The position numbers were made by a program, and so were the translations under genes. This document shows, piece after piece, positions 6,185 through 12,431 of a DNA stretch of 16,784 nt. Each line of letters begins with the position of its first letter. The stretch's first letter is position 1. Source of the stretch: JAVZLQ01 sp049700035 (GTDB lineage: Archaea > Thermoproteota > Bathyarchaeia > Bathyarchaeales > Bathycorpusculaceae); the NCBI GenBank assembly GCA_049700035.1, contig JBNAWC010000023.1, positions 1 to 16,784 on the forward strand. Direction: 5' to 3'. The notes under the pieces are model-generated. The model did no database searches. It worked only from the letters and a program-made list of their open reading frames with translations, and had not been told where the DNA came from.

Positions 6185-8431
6185 TTAGCCTTTTCTAGGT
6201 TTATATGTTTTAACTTGAACCTTTATCTCCGGCTTCTCAACGAGGCATTCTCTCAAATAATCATCCAATGTGGCGGCTGGCACAACCTCAATCTTGTAGT
6301 CCCTAACGTCTATTGAATGCTCATAGTTCTTCTGTGGAATAACAACCTTCTTGAAGCCCCATGTCTCAGCAGCCTTAATCTTCTCGTAAACGCCGCCAAC
6401 AGCAGTCACTTGAATAGCATTTCCAACACCGAGGTTTATTTCGCCAGTGACCGCCACATCCTGTCTTATCGGTTTGCCCTCAATCAAAGAGCACAGCAGT
6501 ATCGCCATCGTTACTCCTGCTGATGGTCCGTCAACGCCGTAGGATTGGGCGAAGTCTATGTGCGTTAAATAATCTTGAGCTATGTCTATGCCGTATTTTT
6601 GTAGGATTACGCTTCTGACTTTAGCTATGCTGTCCGCTATAAAGCTTTGTCCCTTCGCTACGCCAGTAACTTTGTAATATCCCTTAATTGGGTAGTTGCG
6701 TGAGAGTTCGCTTCTTTTAACCATGTGTGCTTTCACGCAGAGGACGCTTCCAGTCATTTCTCCGCTGTAGGGGTCTTTCACAACCGCTAAACCGTATATC
6801 TGTCCAAGTTTGACTCCTTTAGGCGAAATCTCCAAAAGTTTTCCGCGTTCGTTCATTTCATGCTCAAGTATTTGCCTCTGAATTGTCTTGCAGTGATGCT
6901 CTATGGCTTCGCGCACATGGCGTCTTTCAACGATTTTGCAGTCTTCGTTTATTGCAAGTGTTGCCGCAGTCTTGATTATCGAAATTAATAGTCTAAACTT
7001 TGTTGTTAATGCGTCACGTTTGTTGCTTCGCCTTCTTCCCTCCTCAACTATTTCTTCACATGCCTCGCGGCTGAAAGGTATTAGATTGAAGCGCTTAACT
7101 TCTTGGGCTATGAACTGGACGTATTTGCGGCGGTTCTCCACGGTGTTTGGCATGTCATTATTCATTCTCACAACTTTGCCGTAACCGTAAATTCTATCCA
7201 TCAACGCAGGGTGAATCTGCCCAATACTGTCAAAGTTTCCAGCGCCTACGAGAAAAGTTATTGCTGGAACGGGTTCTGTTGAAACAGCCATTGCTGCGGT
7301 GTCGCCGCCGTGCCACCTACCCCTCAAGGTTATTGGCAGTTGCCCATCCTCAAGAACCGTTAAAAGCGTAATAGCCTCTTCTGGGTCTAAATTCTTAATC
7401 TCGTCGATGTATAGGATTCCAAGCGAAGCTCTGTGCACATCTCCAGCTGTAACTCTCTGATGTTCTGGTGTGCCTAACCCACCAGTTTGGTATGGGTCCC
7501 ATGCGATTGAGCCAAATAGTTGGGCGCTTCTGTGTCCAGTGGCATCAACGAAGGGTGCGTGTCCAGAGCTGTTGTCGACTATTAGTTTTGGGACTTCTGT
7601 TTGTTGGGCTCCGCCTATGCCCCTTAGGTTTCCCATTCCGCCGAGCTTTGAGAACCACCAGATGAATACTCCGAAGAATATTAGGCTTCCACCTGGGATG
7701 AATGTTACTGGCACTATTGTGACGAATCTGTTGACGAGGTAGTCCATAAAATTGTAGTTGTAGTATTCTTGTATTGTTTCTTGTCCATAGACCATGGGAT
7801 TTATTTCCCATGTTTGCCATGCTTGGTACATGAAGTAGAAGCCTAGGCCTAGAAGGAACAAGCCCATAATTATTAGCATTATTTGTAGTGCTTTGAGCCC
7901 AACTTTTGTGACGAACTTTCTTTTAAGTTCTTTTAGCTGCTCTTTGGTTAGAATGCTTTTGCCTTCACCAGCTTTATGAATTGAAATTTTCGGTTGGCTT
8001 GGCAAGGTTGGGTTTTTCCAGCATAAAACATCAAAAAGCTTTATGCCGTTCTCCTTGTAAACTTGCGTTAATTTTTCAGCTAAAGCCCTTCCAATCAGCG
8101 ACTTGCCAGTTCCAGGGTCTCCTAAAAGTAGTAGGTATGGTCCTGGGCTTATGGCTGTTTTTGCTGATGGTTTTGGCTTGTTTGGGTCACTCCAGCTTTC
8201 ATACCAGTTTGTTTTTTCGAGCCACTTTAATTTGTGAACCCACTCGTCTAGGCAGAGGAAACACTCGTTAAGCGCCTGCTCCTGTCCGATAACCCAGTTT
8301 ATTAGGTTGTCGTCAACTGGGAAGCCTTCTGTGCTTTTGAATTTGCCCCAGTCCCACTTTACCCTAACTTTTTTGCCGTTTATGGTTCTTTCGATTATTT
8401 CCACATCATTTCCAAAAGGGTCTGCTGGCAA
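6185..8431 (-). CDS. lonB: Archaeal membrane-anchored Lon protease (LonB)
   Basis: The 748-residue protein starts at TTG with a strong aggggt ribosome site about 8 nt upstream; the frame stays open further up but has no better start. Walker A is GDPGTGKS (104-111), Walker B is LYIDE (340-344), and a sensor Asn399 and arginine-finger candidate Arg413 follow. Two membrane helices (about 181-204 and 236-262) lie between Walker A and B, the hallmark of archaeal LonB. The C-terminal serine protease domain has nucleophile Ser637 (DGPSAG) and catalytic Lys684 (VYEKIKAA). It degrades misfolded and regulatory proteins at the membrane using ATP. It has its own promoter. The Ser-Lys spacing of 47 is slightly longer than the 43 of E. 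coli Lon. Confidence 0.95.
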   Translation of the reverse strand: MPADPFGNDVEIIERTINGKKVRVKWDWGKFKSTEGFPVDDNLINWVIGQEQALNECFLCLDEWVHKLKWLEKTNWYESWSDPNKPKPSAKTAISPGPYLLLLGDPGTGKSLIGRALAEKLTQVYKENGIKLFDVLCWKNPTLPSQPKISIHKAGEGKSILTKEQLKELKRKFVTKVGLKALQIMLIIMGLFLLGLGFYFMYQAWQTWEINPMVYGQETIQEYYNYNFMDYLVNRFVTIVPVTFIPGGSLIFFGVFIWWFSKLGGMGNLRGIGGAQQTEVPKLIVDNSSGHAPFVDATGHRSAQLFGSIAWDPYQTGGLGTPEHQRVTAGDVHRASLGILYIDEIKNLDPEEAITLLTVLEDGQLPITLRGRWHGGDTAAMAVSTEPVPAITFLVGAGNFDSIGQIHPALMDRIYGYGKVVRMNNDMPNTVENRRKYVQFIAQEVKRFNLIPFSREACEEIVEEGRRRSNKRDALTTKFRLLISIIKTAATLAINEDCKIVERRHVREAIEHHCKTIQRQILEHEMNERGKLLEISPKGVKLGQIYGLAVVKDPYSGEMTGSVLCVKAHMVKRSELSRNYPIKGYYKVTGVAKGQSFIADSIAKVRSVILQKYGIDIAQDYLTHIDFAQSYGVDGPSAGVTMAILLCSLIEGKPIRQDVAVTGEINLGVGNAIQVTAVGGVYEKIKAAETWGFKKVVIPQKNYEHSIDVRDYKIEVVPAATLDDYLRECLVEKPEIKVQVKTYKPRKG

Positions 8432-8480
8432 ATTATCTACCCCTAAGCCTTCTTCTCTCCAGTGGAAAACGTTGTCGCGA

Positions 8481-8490
8481 AGTATAATAG
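8481..8490 (-). promoter_or_regulatory. TATA-like box for lonB
   Basis: Read on the minus strand the box is ctattatact, about 54 nt before the lonB TTG. Initiation about 26 nt downstream would give a leader of roughly 28 nt that carries the aggggt ribosome site. Confidence 0.5.
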
Positions 8491-8499
8491 AGGTTATTT

Positions 8500-9125
8500 C
8501 AAAATTGGCAATATGCCAAAAACTAGAGTTAAGCGCCGAAAAAACGAGAATCGTTTAATAAGTTCTAAAAATTTTGGCAAGTTTAACGTGACTTTTTTGA
8601 GTTGAACCTAAAATTTTTGACTGTTTCAACCCGAAAGTGGTTAAGAGCAAAAGTTGGGCATACGCCGTTAGAGCGGGCAAAAATTTCGAAGCCAAAATTA
8701 GGCTTAAAACTGTGAAAGAAGCGTTTTTAAGGCTTTTCACTTTGTCCGTAAACGCGGAAGCATGGACTTCACGGGAGCCTCATATAAAAACTGTCGAAAA
8801 TCTCCATACAAAACACAGAGCCATGAAGTTCGAGGCTCTTCGATTTTCTATGTATTTTTGGCGTTCGCTCAAGCCAATACGGGTAGACCCCTCTAGTTTT
8901 TCCTATAGTCTTTAGAGTGTTTCATTTTTGCTGGCGAATAGCTTATGCTGTGATGGTTTTTATTTATCTGTTTAGGGCGTCTGTGAACATGAGTTTTGTT
9001 TTAGGCCTTTCTGTGAATGCTTGTGTTTGTTTTGCTTGGTGTAGGCTTAATGTGTGAGATTTTTGTTTTTGTTATGTTTTGGTTTTGCTTTTTGGTTGTG
9101 CTGGTTGTATTTGTATTACTTTGAG
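8500..9125. other. Long gene-free stretch with possible RNA structure and a T+G-rich tract
   Basis: No convincing gene lies between the lonB promoter and the GNAT promoter. A 92-codon plus-strand frame (8637-8915) and a 61-codon minus-strand frame overlap it, but neither has a ribosome site or recognisable domain. Complementary segments are present: 8817-8822 with 8834-8839 (six pairs), 8775-8781 with 8832-8838 (seven pairs), and 8764-8771 with 8824-8831 (eight pairs with one G-U). From 8941 to 9120 the plus strand is 80% T+G (144 of 180 by count), with repeated oligo-T runs near 9060-9105 that could end plus-strand transcription. A TATA-like sequence (gtttaataag) lies near 8552. An untranslated RNA or a decayed gene are both possible. 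Confidence 0.4.
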
Positions 9126-9136
9126 CTTTTATATAT
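9126..9136 (+). promoter_or_regulatory. TATA-like box for the GNAT/YjbQ operon
   Basis: The sequence cttttatatat lies about 38 nt before TTG 9169. Initiation near 9157-9160 would give a leader of only about 10 nt, fitting a start at 9169 better than the later ATG. Confidence 0.5.
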
Positions 9137-9168
9137 CACCATTGGCTTTCCAGAAGCACTGACGCCGT

Positions 9169-9795
9169 TTGCCCGTATACAAAAGCATCGACAAAAGCAG
9201 CTTAAAATTGGAAAGTGTTAAAGGCTTATCCGTGCAACTTATTGTTATGAAAGCTGGACAAATCATAAAAACTTTTAACGCCAATGATGGACGGCGGGTT
9301 ATTTTGCGTGTTCCAAAGTGGGAGGACGCGGGTGATTTGCTGGGGCTTATTAATTCTCTTGTTGAGGAGGGTGCTGACATTCTTAGGACTGAGAAGGTTT
9401 CTAGGGAGGAGGAGATTGACTGGCTTTCTAAAGCGCTTGCTAGCATAGAGAAGGGTGAGGCGTTTTATCTCGTGGCGGAGGTTGACGGGAAAGTTGTAGC
9501 GTCTTCTGACATTCATCCGCGTGGAGGTCTTGCGAGGCACGTCGGCGTCTTGGGCATAATTGTCATGGATGGCTTTAGAGATGTGGGCATTGGAACAGAA
9601 ATGATGAACGCATTAATTGAGAAGGCGCGTGAGATGGGTTTGAAGGTTTTGACGCTGTCGGTGTTTGCGAGCAACAAGCGTGCAATCCACGTTTACGAGA
9701 AGGTTGGTTTTGCTGTTACTGGGCGTGTTCCAAAAAAGTTTTTCAAGAATGGCGAGTACATAGACGAGTTGATTATGGCGAAAGTGCTAGAGTGA
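9169..9795 (+). CDS. GNAT-family N-acetyltransferase
   Basis: The protein has up to 208 residues. The acetyl-CoA pyrophosphate loop is visible as FRDVGIGTEMM (RxxGxG/T type, 137-143). The conserved GNAT C-terminal helix and strand follow (SVFASNKRAIHVYEKVGF), with the usual Asn and Tyr. The first about 45 residues are variable, then VILRVPKWEDAGDLLGLINS begins the fold. Start is uncertain: TTG 9169 has no ribosome site but fits the TATA spacing, while GTG 9232 and ATG 9247 are also in frame. The substrate is unknown. The stop codon overlaps the ribosome site of the YjbQ-family gene, so the two are one operon. Confidence 0.85.
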   Translation: MPVYKSIDKSSLKLESVKGLSVQLIVMKAGQIIKTFNANDGRRVILRVPKWEDAGDLLGLINSLVEEGADILRTEKVSREEEIDWLSKALASIEKGEAFYLVAEVDGKVVASSDIHPRGGLARHVGVLGIIVMDGFRDVGIGTEMMNALIEKAREMGLKVLTLSVFASNKRAIHVYEKVGFAVTGRVPKKFFKNGEYIDELIMAKVLE

Positions 9796-9807
9796 GGGTG
9801 AAAACGC

Positions 9808-10221
9808 TTGTCCAACTTCAAAGTCTTTAACACAACCGTCAACTTTTCAACCAAAGGTGAAATAGACTTTGTGGATTTAACAGACAAGGTGCAAGAGGCA
9901 GTTTCAAAGTCGGGAATAAAAAACGGCATAGTGCACGTTTTCGCCCCGCATGCAACTGGAATACTAATCCTAACAGAAAACGAGTACGGCCTATTAGGCG
10001 ATATTAAGGCTTTCCTGGAAAAGATAGTTCCAAAACACGGCGGATATGCGCATCCATCAAACGCACATGCACATCTAAGGTCAGTGCTACTGCCACCTGA
10101 CAAAACGCTTCCAATAATAAATGGCCGAGTAGAATTTGGAACATGGCAGTCGCTTGTTTTTGTTGAAACAGACGTTTACCCAAGAAGGCGAACAGTAATA
10201 ATTCAAGTCATGGGCGAGTGA
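9808..10221 (+). CDS. yjbQ: YjbQ/UPF0047 family protein
   Basis: The 137-residue protein starts at TTG behind a strong gagggtga ribosome site that includes the stop of the preceding gene. Family blocks are clear: FAPHATGILILTENE (His48, Glu57), a His-rich segment HPSNAHAHLRS (82-92), GRVEFGTWQSLVFVETD, and the closing RRRTVIIQV. YjbQ proteins form small trimeric beta barrels. E. coli YjbQ has weak thiamine phosphate synthase activity, but the physiological role is unsettled, so the family name is safer than an enzyme name. It ends close to a convergent GNAT/thioredoxin-fold fusion. Confidence 0.9.
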   Translation: MSNFKVFNTTVNFSTKGEIDFVDLTDKVQEAVSKSGIKNGIVHVFAPHATGILILTENEYGLLGDIKAFLEKIVPKHGGYAHPSNAHAHLRSVLLPPDKTLPIINGRVEFGTWQSLVFVETDVYPRRRTVIIQVMGE

Positions 10222-10244
10222 AGTCACTTTATAGTTTTGCTTTT

Positions 10245-11033
10245 CTAGTTTTCCTTTAGGGCTTCCCTAACCTCTTTTTGAAAGTTCTCTTTGTCCATAA
10301 AGAAGGCGGTTATGGGTTTCCCATTAACAGCGCAGTATGGAACTTTCCCCCGTTTCTCCACATCTTCCCGTTCTTCAAACATGTTTATCATCCGCGTTGG
10401 AATATTTGGCGCAACTTCGCTTATTGCAGCCTTAATCTGTTCTGCAAAGTAAATGCAGAAGGGACAGGATGGGTCATAGAATATTAGCACCTTGCCTCTA
10501 TCCTCGGCTTGAGGGATAAATTTCCCAGTCTTCGGCTTGTAGACATATCCTTCCTTCAACGGATAATAAAGCAAGAGAGGGCCGCTTTTCACAACTTTTT
10601 TGAAACCCATTCTAAGGTAAAACTCGCTTTGAGGATAGTAATCTGGCACGCTAAAAGCCCACGTAACCAAAGCAAGAGGAGGCTTGTTGTTGAAGAAGGG
10701 CTTAGGTTTTTCAGCGTCTTTTATTAAAGCGTTTAGCAAGGCTTTTCCAATTCCTTTCCCGTGGTTTTGCTTGTCTGGAACGAATATGCATGTTATTTCC
10801 AAAAGGCGTTCCTCTGGTTTTGGTTGATACTGAATTAAGCCGACTGGCGACGCGTTTACATACGCCATTTTAGCTATACCACCAAACATTTCGAAGGATT
10901 TCCTTGCCCAAACTCTCTTGGCGTTTGCCCCTTCAACGAAACACTGGGTGCGCCTTCTCTCTGGTGGAATGCAGAGATATATCAGAGAATCAACTTCTCC
11001 TGGTTCAACTTCCCGTATTTTGCAAAATTCCAA
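10245..11033 (-). CDS. GNAT acetyltransferase fused to a thioredoxin-fold (YoaP-like) domain
   Basis: The 262-residue protein starts at TTG. Residues 1-165 are a GNAT domain with the acetyl-CoA loop QNHGKGIGKALLNAL (89-103) and a late FYLRMGFKKV strand. Residues about 180-262 are a thioredoxin/glutaredoxin-like domain: KVLIFYDPSCPFCIYFAEQI with CPFC at 190-193, then VPYCAVNGKPI holding the expected cis-proline (Pro232). This order resembles the YoaP-type GNAT family of bacteria. The CPFC pair could be redox active or bind metal or thiol. Substrate is unknown. Its own TATA box lies at 11069-11079, and the ribosome site (ttggga) is close to the start. Confidence 0.82.
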   Translation of the reverse strand: MEFCKIREVEPGEVDSLIYLCIPPERRRTQCFVEGANAKRVWARKSFEMFGGIAKMAYVNASPVGLIQYQPKPEERLLEITCIFVPDKQNHGKGIGKALLNALIKDAEKPKPFFNNKPPLALVTWAFSVPDYYPQSEFYLRMGFKKVVKSGPLLLYYPLKEGYVYKPKTGKFIPQAEDRGKVLIFYDPSCPFCIYFAEQIKAAISEVAPNIPTRMINMFEEREDVEKRGKVPYCAVNGKPITAFFMDKENFQKEVREALKEN

Positions 11034-11068
11034 CTTCCCAACTCGAATAAATGCTGTCCGTGAAACTG

Positions 11069-11079
11069 CATATAAAATT
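11069..11079 (-). promoter_or_regulatory. TATA-like box for the GNAT/thioredoxin fusion gene
   Basis: Read on the minus strand the box is aattttatatg, about 41 nt before the TTG start at 11033, giving a predicted leader of about 15 nt. Confidence 0.5.
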
Positions 11080-11183
11080 TACCAAATTCGCAGTTCTTCG
11101 GTTTATAGGAAAAAGATGCCATGTTACAATTAAATGATTCTGTCAAAAATTTAGTTTTTTCAAATGTGATTTGCCATTTTTTA

Positions 11184-11306
11184 TTAAATTTTGAAACATT
11201 CGCTTACTTTTCGCAAAGCAATTAAAAAGAAACTAGCGGGTGCTCTAACATCCTCTACGCAAGCGAACCTCACAAAACAACAATCCCCATCCTGTTTGAA
11301 ACGCAC
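11184..11306 (-). CDS. Doubtful 40-residue frame in the gap before the iron operon
   Basis: A GTG opens 40 codons ending at TAA (complement of 11184-11186). The peptide (RFKQDGDCCFVRFACVEDVR, then APASFFLIALRKVSECFKI) looks protein-like, with four cysteines at residues 9, 10, 16 and 37. The same frame continues upstream as AKGFIEKLSSYSPG until an in-frame TAA, and beyond that reads ATG GAA CCT TGT. This could be a gene broken by a stop. No good ribosome site precedes the GTG (agga touches it). A BRE/TATA-like box at 11371-11384 points into it on this strand. The rest of this 430-nt gap holds only the two promoters and AT-rich sequence. Confidence 0.25.
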   Translation of the reverse strand: MRFKQDGDCCFVRFACVEDVRAPASFFLIALRKVSECFKI

Positions 11307-11370
11307 TCCTGGTGAATAGCTTGAAAGTTTTTCAATAAATCCCTTTGCTTAACAAGGTTCCATTTTTATG

Positions 11371-11384
11371 ACTATTTAAGTTTC
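11371..11384 (-). promoter_or_regulatory. Possible divergent BRE/TATA promoter
   Basis: Read on the minus strand, cgaaacttaaatag has a purine-rich element directly followed by a TATA-like core. It would start a transcript near 11352 running away from the iron operon. The core is nearly symmetric, so it might instead serve the plus strand. Confidence 0.35.
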
Positions 11385-11387
11385 GTT

Positions 11388-11451
11388 CAAGTTCGAGCTT
11401 GCGAAAGGTTTATTGCTTCGCGAGTAAATCTAAATTTACGAGAGCTCGTAA
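11388..11451 (+). promoter_or_regulatory. Dyad-rich promoter/operator region of the dtxR-feoAB operon
   Basis: Several inverted repeats are packed before the regulator gene. There is a near-palindrome CAAGTTCGAGCTTG at 11388-11401. GCGAA (11401-11405) and TTCGC (11417-11421) flank a TATA-like ggtttattgc. GTAAAT-CTAA-ATTTAC lies at 11424-11439. TTACGAG-AG-CTCGTAA lies at 11436-11451, overlapping the previous dyad by four bases. The last two cover the predicted transcription start (about 11438). DtxR-family repressors bind such AT-rich palindromes when loaded with metal, so autoregulation by iron (or manganese) is the natural inference. Confidence 0.6.
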
Positions 11452-11465
11452 TTTGAGGTTTACGC

Positions 11466-12134
11466 ATGAGCGTTGAAATTTCCAGCGAGGCTGAAGAATA
11501 CATTGAAGCCATTTACAGACTCCAGAAGAGAAGTGGTGTTGCTAAAACTTCTGAACTAGCCAAGGAACTTGACGTTGTGCCAGGCTCAATAACCAACACA
11601 ATTGAACATTTGGAAAAGCACGGTTTGGTTAGGCATGAGCCATACAAGGGCGTTAGGCTCACAGCCGAAGGTGAAAAGTTGGCTTTGGACATTTTGAGGA
11701 GGCACAGACTTGCCGAAAGGTTGCTAACAGACATTTTGAAGGCTGATTGGAGCGAGGTTCACGAAAGCGCCTGCAAACTTGAACACGCCCTTTCAAGAGA
11801 TGTCGTGCAACTTATTGAAAGGAAGCTTGGAAATCCAAGGGTTTGCCCACACGGAAACCCCATACCCACAGAAAATGGAAAAATAGAAGAGGAAACGTGC
11901 CACCCGCTTGCGGAAACAGCCCTAAACGAAACAGTTATTGTGGCTAAGATAACGGATGGAAAACGGCAGACACTCGCAAAGTTCGCCAGCATTGGAATAA
12001 AGCCAGGCGCCCCAATACACATAGTGAAGAGAAAACTAAAAAGTATGGTTCTATGCGTTGCTGGGAAAGAAAACAGCCTAAGCAACGAGGAAATTGCGCG
12101 AATCTGGGTTAGAAAAGCAAAAGCAAAGAGGTGA
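11466..12134 (+). CDS. DtxR-family metal-dependent transcription regulator
   Basis: The 222-residue protein starts at ATG, with gaggt about 6 nt upstream. Residues 5-75 are the DtxR winged helix (EEYIEAIYRLQKRSGVAKTSELAKELDV is its usual opening, followed by the recognition helix VPGSITNTIEHLEKHGLV). Residues 76-145 are the metal-binding/dimerisation domain with candidate ligands His80, Glu84, His99, Glu106 and His107, and the typical CPHGNPIP (127-134). Residues 150-217 form the FeoA-like SH3 domain. With metal bound it should repress the feo genes. Its stop overlaps the feoA ribosome site, so all three genes share an operon. Fe(II) is the likely co-repressor from context. Confidence 0.93.
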   Translation: MSVEISSEAEEYIEAIYRLQKRSGVAKTSELAKELDVVPGSITNTIEHLEKHGLVRHEPYKGVRLTAEGEKLALDILRRHRLAERLLTDILKADWSEVHESACKLEHALSRDVVQLIERKLGNPRVCPHGNPIPTENGKIEEETCHPLAETALNETVIVAKITDGKRQTLAKFASIGIKPGAPIHIVKRKLKSMVLCVAGKENSLSNEEIARIWVRKAKAKR

Positions 12135-12140
12135 ACACGG

Positions 12141-12431
12141 ATGGAGCAGAAAGACAAGAGGCAAGATGCACAAAATAACGCGCAAATAGTTTCTCTAACA
12201 AGCCTTCCAGAAGGAGCAAAAGGCGTCGTGGCACACGCCATAGGCGGTTATGGACTAATCCGAAGGTTAGCCGAGATGGGGCTAACACCAGGAGTTGAAG
12301 TTAAACTCACCAAAAAGTGTCCTTTCCGCGGACCAGTTGAAGTGGAAGTTAGAGGAGTAGCCCTAGCCCTAGGCTATGGAGTGGCTTCAAAAATTTTCGT
12401 CAAACCATTGAGGAAAGAACCGAATGGCTAG
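12141..12431 (+). CDS. feoA: Ferrous iron transport accessory protein FeoA
   Basis: The 96-residue protein starts at ATG, with agaggtga 6 nt upstream overlapping the dtxR stop. It is an SH3-like beta barrel with the FeoA pattern: SLPEGAKGVVAHAIGGYGLIRRLAEMGLTPGVEVKL, then GPVEVEVRGVALALGYGVASKIFV. The conserved RRLAEMGLTPG turn is clear. A polar extension of about 15 residues (MEQKDKRQDAQNNAQ) precedes the domain. FeoA is cytosolic and is thought to assist or regulate FeoB. Its last codons overlap the feoB start by 8 nt, implying coupled translation. Confidence 0.93.
   Translation: MEQKDKRQDAQNNAQIVSLTSLPEGAKGVVAHAIGGYGLIRRLAEMGLTPGVEVKLTKKCPFRGPVEVEVRGVALALGYGVASKIFVKPLRKEPNG

Noticed and set aside
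8878..8888. Short perfect inverted repeat GGGT-AG-ACCC in the long gap
   Set aside because: It is too short, with a two-base loop, to fold stably or be told from chance. It has no flanking target duplication to suggest a mobile element.
8637..8915. 92-codon plus-strand frame in the long gap
   Set aside because: It has a GTG start without a ribosome site and no recognisable domain. The same interval holds inverted repeats that fit RNA structure or decay equally well.
9226..9540. 104-codon minus-strand frame inside the GNAT gene
   Set aside because: It is a shadow of the acetyltransferase, which has clear acetyl-CoA motifs in the plus frame.
11461..12431. Extra FeoA-like domain as evidence of gene duplication
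   Set aside because: The SH3/FeoA-like tail is a standard part of DtxR-family regulators, so its presence beside feoA is expected.
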